DNA from: Diphasiastrum complanatum
Lineage: Eukaryota; Streptophyta; Lycopodiopsida; Lycopodiales; Lycopodiaceae
Reading direction: 5' to 3'
DNA: 64,000 bases
Assembly (NCBI GenBank): GCA_029204225.1
Contig: CM055096.1
Coordinates: 67,804,370 to 67,868,369, forward strand
Shown here: positions 23,601 through 37,800 of the stretch, one piece after another
How positions within the stretch are numbered: position 1 is the stretch's first letter
Layout of the letters: the number at the start of each line of letters is the position of its first letter
Made by a program: the position numbers and the translations under genes
Notes under the pieces: generated by a model
Told to the model about the DNA's origin: nothing
Database searches by the model: none
Seen by the model: only the letters and a program-made list of their open reading frames with translations

Positions 23601-26600
23601 GTTCGGTGCATTTCTTCGAGAAAAGAGAATTCTACATCAAATGACAACTCCCTATACGCCTCAACAAAATGGTGTTGCCGAGCGAAAGAATCGCACACTT
23701 ATGGAGATGGCCCGTTGCATGCTCAAAGCAAAGGGGCTGCCTCACAAGTTTTGGGCGGGAAGTAATGAGCAGCAGATTGATGCCGTAATACTTGATCTTG
23801 ATATGGTTTTTCAAACCTCATATTTAGGCCTATTGCACTTTTATCTTGGTCTTGAATTTGTACAAGAAGGGGCTGGAATTTTCATCTCTCAAGAACGCTA
23901 CATTGGGCAGATTTTGAAGCGGTTCAAGATGGAAGATTGCAAGCCGGTTGCTACACCTATGGAGACAGGCCTGAAATTAAGTAGTCAAGGTGATGGTGAA
24001 CCATTTGATACTACTTTATATTGTCAAGCTATTGGCTATCTCATTTACCTATGTAATTCAAGACCGGACATTTCTTATAGTGTCTCACTCATGAGTCAAT
24101 TCATGCATGCCCCGATGACATCACATTGGAAAGCGTTGAAGAGAATCTTTCGATATCTTCAAGGAACAAGAAGTCATGGACTGGTTTTTCCTGTTTGTGA
24201 TGATGCATGTTTGGTTGGTTTTAGTGACTCGGATTGGGGTGGAGATCAAGACACTAGACGCTCTACAAGTGGACATTGCTTTTTCTATGGAAATTCTGCA
24301 ATTTCGTGGTCAAGTAAAAAGCAGCCCACTGTTGCTACTTCTTCTAGTGAGGCAGAATATAGAGCGATATTTTCAGCCACAACAGAGTGTTTATGGCTGA
24401 GAAGACTACTTGTTGACATGAAGTTTGGCGAGCCCTCAGCCACTCTTATCTTGAGTGATAGTCAAAGTGCTATTGCCATTGCACGGAATCCTGTTTTTCA
24501 TGCGAGGACGAAGCACATCGAGATCCATTATCACTTTGTTCGGGAAAGACTTCATGATGGCGACATTTTACTTGAATATTGTCCTACGGAGGATAATATT
24601 GCGGACCTCTTCACTAAGGCGTTGCCTAGAGTCAGATTTGAAGCTTTATGCAAAGCTTTAAATTTGATACCATGTGTTGGTTTTGTTACATAGTGAAGAT
24701 TTCAGTTTTTGCATTGTCATATAAGGAAGGTGTTAGAAATAAATGACTATGCTAAAGTTAATCCATAGGTTACTTTGACCCAAAAAGTCGAGATTTGTGT
24801 AACCATGGGTATTTAGTTATTTAGGCCATCTTAAGTTTGTCTTAAGTTCAGTTGGACCCAATTTTGGTCATGTACTGACTCGTGGGTCCTTAGGGGTCTA
24901 ATTTTGTTTAGGGGCCCTATCTTGACTTTTGGGGGTGCCCTACATTTAGTAAGTGGTTGACCTTAGGGTTTGGTGGCATTTGGCCACATCCAGGTAGAGT
25001 ACTTAGATGCTCATTGTGTATTCCATTTTTACAGTTTGGCTAAGCATTGCTCTCCATTGGTCTTGTTGCTGTTTTCTCTCCCTCTCTCTTAGAGTTGGGC
25101 GCCCAGCCTCTTCTCTCTTGTTTTCTGGGGAGATTGATTGATAACTAGATCTTGGTGACTTGACTCTTGCTTTCCTACAAGTGTGTAGAAGTTCAGAAAA
25201 AGCCAAAAAAATAGCCTTTTTTGGTGATTTTTGGGGGATGGATTGCTCTCAAACCATAAGGAGATCATGCTGGAAAATTATACAGCCTGTTTAGTGCTCC
25301 TCTTGACCTGTCCAGCAAGCAATCAGACCTGTAAATTAATGGCCGGTGGCTTATGCTCCATCTCCATCAAGTTTGAAGCTAAAATCACTTCTACAAATCA
25401 AGAAATCTTCGTTCTCAGCCCATACTGCTTCTTAGGACCTGTATGAATGCTTCACGGAAGTCTAATAGACCATTTAAGACTGTTGGTAACTTTTGGGCTT
25501 GGGGAGGTGTATGCATGAATTTACAATATATGGCCTTGAAAAAGTGTGCCTTACTATAGATTTTCAGTCACTTTGTTCTCACACGTGTGAAGCCTAGGTG
25601 GCAGGCTGATGTGCCAAGCATCTCGGTCACTTCGTCTCCCTCTGTATTGTGCTTTACAGCGCCTAATTTGGTGCACTATAGCTCAAGTTATGGCCGTTTG
25701 AAATTTTGGCAGTTTTGTGAGCAAAATTGGCAAAATCCGTAATTGTTCTGATTGCATGCTAGCTTTTTCCCTAAATTGCGGTATTGTGCTTGCATGGATT
25801 GAGTGCATAGTGAGTATTTTATTAGACAGTGGTTCTACTCAAAATTTTATTAATTCTCGTCTTGTGCAGAAACTCAGCCAGTAATCATAGATATAAAGTA
25901 TCTAGCTTCAGGAGCAGAGTTGGAGACTTGGAACGTGAAAGTGAATCTCCCAGTTTTGATACAAGGACATAGAGAATTAGTTAGTTTTTATGTTTTAGAC
26001 ATAGCTCGTACTGATTTAATTTTTGGATATGAATGGGTATCGAATGGGATTTCAACATATAATGAAATGGAAGCATTTGATTATTCACAGTATGAAGTTT
26101 TTTCAATATTTGCTATTCCAATTTTGGATGTTTCGGATGCGTATCTAAATAGTTGTGAATTCTTTGCGATTCTTAACTCAAAAAGTTTAGATCGCGAACA
26201 AGCAATGAAAAATCAGATCATAAGTGAATTTAAAGATGTTTTTCCATCAGTAACCTCATGGTTTACCACCATCTAGGTCAGTAGACCACAGGATAGAGTT
26301 AATTCCACGAAGTCAACCTATCTCTAGACAGCCTTACAGGTTCTCTCAAAAAGAGGAGATAGAGATTTCAAATCAAATAGAAAATTATCTAAGGATGGGA
26401 CATATACAACCTAGTAAATCCCCATGGGGCGCTCCTGTTCTTCTGAAAGCGAAGAAAGATGGAGGTTTCCGGATGTGCGTGGATTACAAGGGGTTGAATA
26501 AGGTGACTGTCAAGAATAAATATTCGTTACCCAGGATGGATGACCTTGTAGATCGCTTGGGTGGAGCTCAGTATTTCACTAGGATCTCAGGACAACGTAC

Positions 26601-29600
26601 CATCACATAAGAATTAAATCGAAAGATGTCCAAAAGATAAGATTTTGTACTAGATTTGGCCATTATGAGTCCAGCGACATTTCAGCAAATGATGAACGAT
26701 TTGTTTCGTCCATATTTGCGGAAGTTCGTGGTAATATTCCTAGATGATATTCTCGTCTACAGTAAGACCTTTGAGGAACAAAAGAGCACTTGAGAACTAT
26801 CTTGATGAAACTTCGACAGGAGTTACTCTACGCTAAGGAATCAAAATGTGAATTCTTTAAGCATGAGCTGATTTATCTCGGTCATAAGATCACTATTTTT
26901 GGGATCAAGATTGACGAGAATCAAATCAAGATAGTGGTTGATTGGCCGATTCCGCAAACTGTGAGACAAGTTAAATCATTTTTAGGATTTATGGTTTTCT
27001 TTAGGAGATTTATTGAGGATTATGCTAAAGTAGCAGCCCCGCTCAATAATCTGACAAAAGGGATTGTTAATAAAAAGAAAGAGAGGAATCAACCTAGTCC
27101 GCCTGTTGTATGGAACAAGGGAGGAATTGAATCAGTATTTTGAGAAACTTAAAACTCTGATTGTTTCAGCTCCCGTGTTACAAATTGCAAATACAGATTT
27201 ACCTTACGTCGTGAGTGTTATCATTTGTAAGCATTCACAAAAATTCCCCTAGTTATTTTGTTCACCATGTAAAAGAAATAAAAAATAGAAAACATAAAAA
27301 TCGAGAGTCAAGGTATATTTTAGGCTGGAGACCCTTCTTGCAAGATGTTAGCAACTCCAAGGTAGTTAAAAATTAATTTAATTACTTAGGTTCCTAAGGT
27401 TAAGTTGGGTCCAAACTCTTGACATGCAAGAGTCTACTTGGGTCCTAACATTTTTAATCTCTCTCTAGGTGAAATTCGTGGGTCCTTGGGACTCATGCAT
27501 GGAGAGAATGCATGCAAACACCTAGAGGAACTCTACTTGACTCATCCACCTACTACCATGCAATGTAACCTTGATTCTCAACAAAAATTCTAAAAGGGGT
27601 TCTCCACTCCTCCATCGAGTTTCCAAAGGAGATCATTTGTGGTGGTGAAATCGATTGGAGAAGGTGGAGAGCCCCCGCCTTCCCTACATTCTTGTTCTTG
27701 ATGTTTCGATGGTATTGTCTCTTCCATTTATGTTCATTGCATTTAATTCTTTCTATACTTTAAAGTGTTCTTCTTGCTGTCCTGAATTATAGATCCAATC
27801 TGCCATTTTCTAGGATCATAATCCTTAATCATTTGGAGATCCAAATTGTGCAAAACATTGCACATCTATCCATACACTTTCTAAAGTGTTCTTTAATGCA
27901 TTTTGATGACCTTGTTGAATTTTTTAGCTTGCTGTCACAGCCACATACAGATCTGGATCAAATGTCTCCAAACAGCTGATTGCTCAAGATCTTGTTTCAT
28001 CAAGCTTCGAAGTGATTTTATGCTTGCATGTTCTTGCATGAAGTCCTACAGGAACTCCTAGACCTTGCATGGTCAGTGCATGCTCTTGCATGAGCTTGCA
28101 TGTTGCTTAAACGTTCTTGCATGTCAATGCATGTTAATTGCATGCGGTCTTTTAAGCCTCGAGGCAACTTGTGGGCTTATTAGATCCAAGATCCTCAAGC
28201 TTCCGCTAAACTTTGGTGTCTAGAATTGTGTTTTTTACATGCTCTAGGCCACCCTGAATTGCAACAGTGAGAACTGACGCAAGTGATACTGCAATTGGAG
28301 TGGTTCTTTTACAAATGGATAGACCACTAGCGTTTGAAGGCAAAAAATTCACTAGTCCTCAATTGCGTTATACTACGCAAGAAAAACAGTTATCCATGCA
28401 CTTAAGACCTGGAGACACTACTTTGTATGGTAGTAAGTTTATAGTCTACACGGATCACCAACCTCTTAAGTATTTTTGCAATCAACATGATCTTCGGGGG
28501 AGAAAAGCCCGATGGGCTACATTGATGCAATAATTCGATCATGAAATCTGTTACATAAGAGGCAGCTCGAATCAAGTTGCGGATGCTCTTAGTCGGATCG
28601 GTGAACTAAACGGACTATCATTCACCCAGATTTCTACGGATCTATATCTTTCGATGAGTGGAAAATATGAAACCGATTCCCATTTTGGTCGTATTTGGAA
28701 CATTGTTTAGACCGGAAGAAATGAGGACAGTGTTGAGTCGGGTTCACAAGGGACTCAACTAACAAAGAAAGATAAGAAGATTGTGGAACAATACACCATT
28801 CGAGATGGATTGCTATTTCGGAATGGAAAGGTTTGTGTGCTTGGACAAGATTTTGTTTGAATGTCATGACCTACCCTGTGCATGACATCCCGGTATACAC
28901 AGGACTCTTGACTTGGTCAGAAGGGAGTTTTATTGGCCACAACTCAAGCCATACATCGAGCCATATGTGGTTAAATGCAAGCCCCGTCAACTAGCAAAGA
29001 TCGAACGCCTTAAGGCTGGTGGTTTGTTGCATCCGTTGGATATCCCTGATAAGAGATGGGAAAGCATACTGATGGATTTTGTAGTTGGACTTCCGAAGAC
29101 CCAACAGCAAAATGATTCTATTTGGATTGTTGTGGATCGGTTAACTAAGTTAGTTGCTTTCATACCAGTTAAGTCAACTATTAAGGCTTCTGATTTAGCC
29201 TAGATCTTTGTTGAAAGATTATTTCGGTTGAATGGATTGTCGGGTGACATTGTTAGCGATAGAGATCCTACATTCGCACGTCACTTCTGGTCAGCAATAT
29301 TCCATAAACTGGAAACTTCATATAGGTTTAGTTCTTCTGATCATCCTGAATCAGATGGCCAGACAAAAAGGACTAATCAGACTATGGAAGATATGTTAAG
29401 GACATATGTTTCTCACAGGGAATCTCATTGGGAAGAATACATTCCTCTGATTGAGTTTGCATACAATAGTAGAAAGCATTCTGCTACAGGTTACAGTCCT
29501 TTTATGCTTATGTACAGTTTTCAACCTAGATTTGGAACCTAAGAAAGTGCTCAAAACCAGAGATAAATAGTTGAGAAATCGTTCTATCTCTGAGTGCTTA

Positions 29601-30180
29601 TTTTGATGGAAAGGTTGTACTGAGGATGATGATTTGTGGGTGAGAGTTGATAGCATAAAGAAGAATTTCCCTAAGTTCCGCTTCTGAGGACAGGAGCAGC
29701 TCAAGGGGGGAAGAATGTTATGTCCATGACCAGAATATAGGATTCAGTATACTCCTAGTCTTGAATACATGGTACTCCAGAGAATCAAGCTTATTAGTTA
29801 TGCCACGTCATACTGGATGTGACCCGCAAAGTAATTAATAACCTTTTGAGGCCCAGACACACAAATTGGAGTTAGTACAAGGTTTGGGGCAGTCAATGCA
29901 TGTGTAGAGTATCAGTAGCAATTGGATCTATCAATAGGGGAGTTTGGACCTTGCATTACTAAATGCGCAAGAGGGTCTTAAGCCTATATAAGATGGACAA
30001 ACTTGGCCTACTCCACCATTCTTTTGGTGATTCTTGCCAGGTCCTCTCTCTCCACTCTTGCTTCCTGATCCTTGGCTTGGGGGTGAAGCTTTTGGAGCTT
30101 GATCGGCTGCTTCTACTTGGTTGGGTGGTTTCTCCATAGTGTGTTCTCTATTGTTTTGTCTTGTAAGCAGGATCTTGAAG

Positions 30181-30247
<67 letters not shown>

Positions 30248-31730
30248 AGGGACACTCATGGTATTCCCAGGCCTGTCGTCTTCTTTCCACATTGGGTATT
30301 CAGATCATTGACCTACCTGCAGGCACTCATCAGTATGTTCAAGGCCACTTGTACAGGGCATATCTTCAGAATACTTGGCAAGCTCCACAAGGGACCAAGA
30401 GCAAGTTCTGTCGCACACTTTTTCTATCTCTAGATCCAACTGGATGTCCTATAGTACCTCGAATACCTGTTGGAGAGTATCTCACACAAACTACGGATAG
30501 TGATGGGTCAATTTCGGGTTTCGTCACATCAGCTAGCCATTGAGACCGGCAGATGTAGTGTGGCACCCTGTGGGAGGCCTGTTTTTGTAGTCTATGTAAC
30601 ACACATGAGGTAGAGGATGAGTCACATTTTCTCTTCAGATGCCCAGCTTATTATGAGATACAAGAGAGATATTACTACTTGTTCAAAGATCACCCAGTCA
30701 CACTTTCTATCTTGATATCATATGACAACCCCAGATGTGTTGCATTGATGATTCGGGAGATGTCAAATTTGCAGATACCGAGACTGGACATGACTGTGTA
30801 CCCCCACGATGTAGTTGAGCATCAGGGAGTGCCTAACCCGCTTGAGACAAAGACAGGAGGTAGCCTTGGGTAGTGACTCTGATGAAGAGGCTGAAATTCC
30901 ATATGCTTCCAAACATAGACGGCAGAGACAGTGTCGACATCCAGAGAGACAGCCAGTTCATAGACCACAATCCACAGCTCTACAACAGTTGTGTTACAAT
31001 CCCAACTTACTGCAAACCTCCAAGTGCCAATTAACCACAAGAGACCGAACGATTCACGTTCCACCCCGCTGTAGGACCTAATCCGGGTCCACCCTCCATG
31101 CCCTGGCCTGTGACCGTATCAAGCTGGGTCCGACTTCCATCCTAGACGGCGTTCCATACAACCGCCTAGGCTCTCAGCCATCTCCTGCATCACGCTAGCA
31201 TACATCTTGGCCGTGCACATGCTCGCTCTCCATCCACCTCCTCCTAGGTAGATAGAATGGATGGCAAATGAGCCCTCCTCCCCTTGTATACCTCCAAGGA
31301 GAGAGACTCCAAGCCATGTGCACACCTAGATCATGACACGTAGCAACCATGCAGGTTCACAAGTCATCGGTCAAGTCTACAGGCCCAGTCATCATTCAGT
31401 CTCAAGTCTGGGTTTGGGACCCAAGGGAGTTGGTTCCCTAACAAGTTGAGACGACACTGACAATCCACTCGGAGACAAAGGTCCGCGCCGCATTTAGCTA
31501 TAGCTTCACAACATAATATACACCATTTTTTCCAGGCTGATGGACACTTATTATACCAGGCTAATGGACTTTGATTGTGCCAGCCATCTCAGTAAATAGA
31601 GTTTTTGAATTTGTAGCTACCGCATTTTTTCTCTTTAGCTAATTGAGCTTTTCAGCTCCTATATGTGCACACTTAACATGTACCATTTTCTTAGTCCTAT
31701 GTACATTAGGGTATTTTGAGCACATCAATA

Positions 31731-31807
<77 letters not shown>

Positions 31808-34800
31808 GAGCGAATGCGAGAATACAAATCCCTGAATATTAGGGTCCGCGGAGTTGAAGACACCAACGATCCAATGACTGAAGCAGCCAGCTTTCTCTCA
31901 AGCACACTCTCCCATCACTCCGAAGGGTTGGATAGATCTAGAGAGACCCCTCTACACTCATAGTTCGCTTCACGAATCTGGAAGACGGGCAACCCTCAAA
32001 CTGCGGGCCAAGCTTAGAGGTACACTTATATTTATGGATGATGATCTCACTCCCATGCAAGTTGAGGATCGGAAAAAAGCATTCATTGAGGCAAAAGCTT
32101 TGGGGAAGAGGGTAATTTATCGGGATGGCAAGGCTCGATACATTGATCCTCCGAATTCTGACAAATAGGGATTAAGGCCCCTCGGACTAAGCGGTTCGGG
32201 GGTCCTTCTCGAGCATTGCGGTTGAGGCTATGAAACTGCAATGGCATTCACTCTTCAGCTATTGTCGGCGATTTTAGAGACTTTTGTGCGGAGGGTGATC
32301 TCTTCCTATTCACCGAGACACATGAGTCCGGAAAGAGGTCTACCGGTTGTTACGGGTTTTTGTTGTTACTTTGCACATCGGCGGTCGACGAGAGCATTGA
32401 CATATGGGGGTTCTGGTGGAGTGGCCTGCTTAGTCCGCGACTTCATTCGGCCTTGGGTCGAATTGGTGCATACAGATGAGCGAGCTCGCTATAATTGGAT
32501 TCAAGTGGACCGGACTTTGATGGGACTGAACCGTGACCTCTTTCTGGCCATTTGTTATTTTCCACCAGACACATCAGTTTTCACAGCAGATGAGGAGTCA
32601 CCTTACATGGATATATATCTCTTCAGACATTATCAGATATGAGGAGCGGGGTTATGTTCTTTTAGCTGGCAACTTTAATGCCAGGACTGGATCCAGGCAG
32701 ACAGAGATCCATACAGCAGAGGATGATCCACAGCGGATACATGCTTTAGACTAACATGATCTTGGCCTCCGGCGACAATCAGCAGATGCAGAGGGTCCAG
32801 TTACTGCATATGGAGAGCTGATGCTTCAGTTGGGCGAGGCTCATGGATTGGCCATTTATAATGGCTTATTGCAGTGGCCTGATTCAGGTGACTTTACTTG
32901 TTTTCCACACAGTGGAGGGAGTAGTGTTGTTGACTATTTCATGGGATTGTCGTCTCTCCTCCCCTACATTTCATCTTTCCTGGTTCACCGTACCACTTTT
33001 TCTGACCACTCATACCTCTCTCTCTCTATTGGCCTTCTTCACACCCCATGTACTAGTACCCTAACTCCTGGCAACAAGACAGTATACCGCTATAATTCTC
33101 AAAACACCCCCAGGTACAGGGCAGCATTATCTGACCTCGTGACTCATTTCCCTAACGACGATACTTTGACGGACCAGTCTCTTGTTCTTGTCCGGACTTT
33201 GCATACCGCTGCATCCCTTGCTTTTCCATCCCCACGACCCAAGCACTTACGACATAATCGACCACACAACCCCTGGTATGACCACGAGTGTAACCAACTT
33301 CATCTGGACTTGATTTATGCACGCTGCCACACCTTCCCCATATGGTAAAGGACTTATCCCGTGTATATCGTAGAACCACCCGAAAAAAGAAAATTACTTA
33401 CGAAATCAGCCAGGGGAAGAAGATGATGGACCCTCTCTTTAGCTCCTCGTCGCGATCATTTTGGCAAAAATTCCTCTCACGGGCACCTCCACCCCAGATC
33501 ACAGCTCTTAGCACATGGGTAACCTATGCCACATCGTTGTATATTGTTCCTGACACCCCTCCACTTCCCACACACCCCTACACACGTACTTCTGATATAT
33601 TCTCTCCAGCCATAGTAGAAGAGGCCATTGACCGATTAAATCTACATAAGGCCAAAGACATTGATGATCTAGAAACTGAACTTTTGAAGCAAGTTGCTGA
33701 CATTCTCTCACCCTTCCTCTCTTTCCTCTTTAACCGCTCTATCACATCTGGTTTCCACTCCCCCTGGTCCACAAACCTTATCCATCCTATCCATTAAGGC
33801 AGTGATCCCATGAAAGCCGACAACTATCGTACCATCATGATTAGCCACCTCTTTGCCAAGGTTTATGGTTCTATTCTTCAGTCAGAGATCAGTACAGAGA
33901 TGGATACCCGAGCACTGCATGCCATAGGTCAGGCAGGTTTCAAACCAAGATATACCACATCAGATCATATTTTCACCCTAAGATCCATCATTGAGGAGGC
34001 TAAGGCCAAGACAGAGCGTGTATACTGTTGCTTTGTGGATCTCTGCAAGGCCTTTGACTCTGTGCCTCGACATCTACTGATACAGAGACTTCGGGACCGT
34101 GGCCTCCAGGAGGATATCATACAGGCAGTTGTGGCATTGAGACAAGTTATTGGTCGTATCTGAGTATCAGGAGTTGTATCACAAGAGATAGAGAGTACCA
34201 TTGGGGTTAAGCAGGGATGTCCTCTCTCTCCTACACTCTTTGGTCTATATATAGACGAGCTTGAGTAGGTTATACAGACAGAGGGAGGTGAGGGATGCAC
34301 ATTGGGTGACCTCGTTATCGCTATCCTATTATATGTTGATGATGTGGTTTTGCTTTCGAGGACGAGGGAAGGTCTGCAGCGGCGCTTCACTCTTTTTGTA
34401 CTCAGTGGGGATTATCAATGAATGTGGCCAAAACCAAAGTTATGGTATTTACCACCTCCAGATCCTTCATGATGCGACAAGTGCTTCTATGGGAGGAGCA
34501 TCCACTTGAGGTAGTTGACTCCTACACATAGCTAGGTGTGGTATTGTCTGGTCCCACTTTCAGCATGCAACAGGCGGCATTTTCCCGGCTACAGAAGGGT
34601 TATGCATCGTTAGTAGATTTGGAGAGATTATGTTTCAGCTCACATGTTAGAGATGCGACTAGTAAGTGCCGACTCTTTGACACTATGGTCGTTGTTCCCT
34701 CAGCTCTATACGTATCAGAGACATGGAGTACTGGCTTGACGGCTACCAAGTGGGCGCGCATCTCACGACTTCAGATTCATATGCTCTCTCGGATGATACG

Positions 34801-37800
34801 TGCTAAGCCCTCTATCCCACATCATATTATATTGGCAGAGTTTGTCGTCCCCCCTATTCAGATAGAGGCACTGTTCCATATTGTCACATTCATACAGTGC
34901 CTGGAGGATCTCCAGGGTAGAGGCACACACTATGCTGCAGCAGCTTTGTCGTCCTCCCAGCACCTACACTCTGAGGGACACTCGTTTTCGTGGTATTCCC
35001 AAGCCTGTCGTCTCCTCTCCACATTGAGTATTCACATTACGGATCTATCGGCTGGTACTCATCAGTATATTAGAGGAAACCTATACAGGGCATATCTTCA
35101 GAGCACTTGGCAGGATTCATCTGGGGTGAAGACAGAGTTTTATCGGGCACATTTTCTATCCCGGGATCCTGCTGGGTATCCCATTGTACCCAGATACCTA
35201 GTGGACAGTATCTCACACAGACTGCGGATAGTGATGGGTCAGTTCCGGGTTTCCTCTCACCCGTTAGCCGTTGAGTCTGGCAGATACAGGGGCATCCCGA
35301 GAGATGCGCGGATTTGTAGCATGTGTGACCTACATGATATAGAGGATGAGTTTCATTTTCTCTTCAGATGCCCAGCTTACTATGAGATTCGAGGGAGATA
35401 CTACTGCTGAGAGGAGCTAAGTAGGAAGATTGTCCATTTATGTCATGATAGCCCTAGTGCAGGTCATCCCGGTGTCGATAGGACCTATGAGTTGATCTTA
35501 CATAACTTTTGGTGGCCTAAATTGAAAAAAGATGTTTACCAGTATGTGACGCACTATTTGAAGTGCCAAGTCAATAAAGCTGAAAGGAATAAAACTCCTG
35601 GAGTTTTTGTTGCGCCGGCGCCTCAAAGGGCGCTGGGACTTGAGCGATTTCCCCAACACGCGCTTAAGTCTAACATTCATCCATCATGCACTTACGTAAA
35701 AGCCAACTCAGAAACGTAACAAGCTTAACCATTCAGACTTAAAAAAACTCGAATCCCAACCAACCCGAAAGCCAACTCAGAATCCGTCCCCAAAAGGTAA
35801 CCAAAGGCAAAGACAAGCCACACATGAAACCCAAGGCATAGTGGTCGCCAAACTGACCGATTGGCATAGCGGCAAGCCCCATGTCGATGACAGGGACCCT
35901 TAGGCGCCAGCGACGCAAAAAGGTTGTAGTAAGGGTCCTTCCACTTGGACCAGTCCCGGAGGCGAAACCGAAACGGTAATCATCCCCAAGGATCAACTTT
36001 ATTAGATTTGGAAGAGGTTACATTCATACATAGACTAACCGGTCTCGGGGCCACCAACACGTGCTGGGCATTGTGCCTGGCTCGTGCTGGTAGAGGGAGC
36101 TGAGACCTGGCGACTGGATTCCTGGCGCTGGTTGAGCTGCCCAAGTTTCTGTCTGTCGGACTCCCCCTATAGTTCTGCTGTGATTCGGCACACCCCCTCT
36201 GTTCTGAAACATAGTGCTTTCTGGTAAAGCACGCTTTTTGGGACTTAGTTTTTATTTTGTTGATTAAGCCTGGCAAGCCTGGCAGAATTAGTCTGGCTCC
36301 CGGACATGGGTCCCAGGAGCCGTTCCGGTGGCAGAATCAACTTGCTTCCTGACTAGGCCATGACTCGAGCTCCAGAGCTAGCTCATGACTTGTGACTACT
36401 TGACTGGCTCACCACAGGTCGGAGGCTCAGTCCTTGACGTTCTAACTTGCTCTGGGACCTTAGGGAGTGTCACCCCTTAGAGTCTTACAGGGCACGCTGG
36501 GTGCACCTGAGCCAGTTCACTTTCTATGTGTCAATATTTGTTCTGGTACAAGCTGCCTCTTCGTATCATCAAGTGTCGTTGGTGGGTGACGGAGTTCGTG
36601 TTGCCGATCAAATCGCTCATCTGGTTTGTACCGTTTGAGTAATGAGATATGAAACACATTGTGTATATCCAAGCTGGATGGCAGCGCTAATCGGTAAGCC
36701 ACTGGGTTGATCTTCTTGGTGACATAATATGGTCCCGCATAAGGTCGAGCGAACTTATGAGAAAAACCTTTTGGTAACGCAATGTTCTTTGTGTTCAGCC
36801 ATACTTGATCACCTTCCTCAAATGCCAGTTCTCGTCGATGTGGGTTTACGTCAGCTGCCATACTCCTTTGTGACTGCTCTAAAAATGCCTTCACCTCTGT
36901 CAGCTTTGTGTGCCACTCATTGATGAATTCCTCTACAGTGGGTACTAGTGTTTCCTGCACGCCTGTAAGAAAAGAGCTTGGAACAATCGGTAGCCGACCA
37001 TTGCTTATCTCGAAGGGTGCCCTTCCAGTAGATCTGTTCACTTGGTTGTTATGTGCAAACTCGAGAATATCCAAGTAGTTGACCCAATCGGATTGGTCCC
37101 AAGCGACATAATTTCGTAAATATTGTTCAATCTGTCGATTGACTCGTTCCGTTTGCCCATCTGTCTGAGGGTGATATGCAGTACTGAAATTCAGTCCGGT
37201 TCCCACGAGGCGAAATAGACAAGTCCAAAACTTTCCGACGAACTTGGTGTCTCGGTCAGAAATAATCGTTCTAGGCAGGCCGTGGTATTTGAAAACACAT
37301 TTGAAAAATAACCTTGCCACTTCTTCAGTTGTTACTGAACTTTTAGTTGGTACTAGATGAACTTGCTTTGAAAACCGGTCAACCACCACATAAATTGAGT
37401 CGAAGCCTTGGCACCGTGGTAGTTGAACAATAAAATCCATGCTCACCGAATCCCATGGGTATGCTGGTACCGGTAGTGGTTGGAGTAGTCCAGCTGGAGC
37501 TAGCGGTTCCACCTTCACTTGTTGACATGTTGGGCATGTTTGCACATAGGATTCAACGTCTGCCCACATACTTGGCCAATAGAAGCCTCTTTTGAGAAGT
37601 TCATACATGCGATTCACCCCTGGATGCCCGGCGGCTAGTACGTCATGATGTTCTCGCAAGACTTTCTTCCTCAGGTTGATGTTGTCTGGGACATATACTC
37701 TGCGTTGTTTATAAACAACCATTTGATCTTTCCAAGTGAAATGTTTATGAGGCTTTCCCAGCTGGAATTCGATCATTAAGTCCTTTGCCAACGCATCTAC

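Larger units (their letters stand above)
18532..25179 (+). mobile_element. Copia A, LTR retrotransposon carrying a nested element
   Basis: It begins TGTTAGAAAT and ends CTTTCCTACA, flanked by the perfect 5-bp duplication agtgt (18527-18531 and 25180-25184). The left LTR is split by Copia B: 18532-18677 plus 21570-21873 (450 bp). The right LTR is 24731-25179 (449 bp). A perfect tRNA-iMet primer site TGGTATCAGAGC starts at 21874 and a purine tract AAGGAAGG precedes the right LTR. About 11 differences (2.4%) separate the LTRs by eye. Without Copia B it is about 3.76 kb, short because most RT is deleted. Confidence 0.93.
25811..30182 (+). mobile_element. Decayed Ty3 retrotransposon X, 5' truncated, with 3' LTR
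   Basis: Recognisable in order: protease [14 protein letters not shown] (~25820), RT with [27 protein letters not shown] and FLDDILVYS (26395-26780), RT thumb [12 protein letters not shown] and [12 protein letters not shown] (26790-27050), RNase [13 protein letters not shown] after the inserted repeat (28268), integrase finger and core (28913-29203), [14 protein letters not shown] and [18 protein letters not shown] (29228-29542). Many stops and frameshifts. The purine tract TCAAGGGGGGAAGAA precedes an LTR starting at 29716. No 5' LTR is found. Confidence 0.85.

Noticed and set aside
35739-36276. Minus-strand ORFs of 62-98 residues duplicated at 40662-41190
   Set aside because: They lie in the two LTRs of Ty3 D, which explains the duplication; no family similarity is seen.
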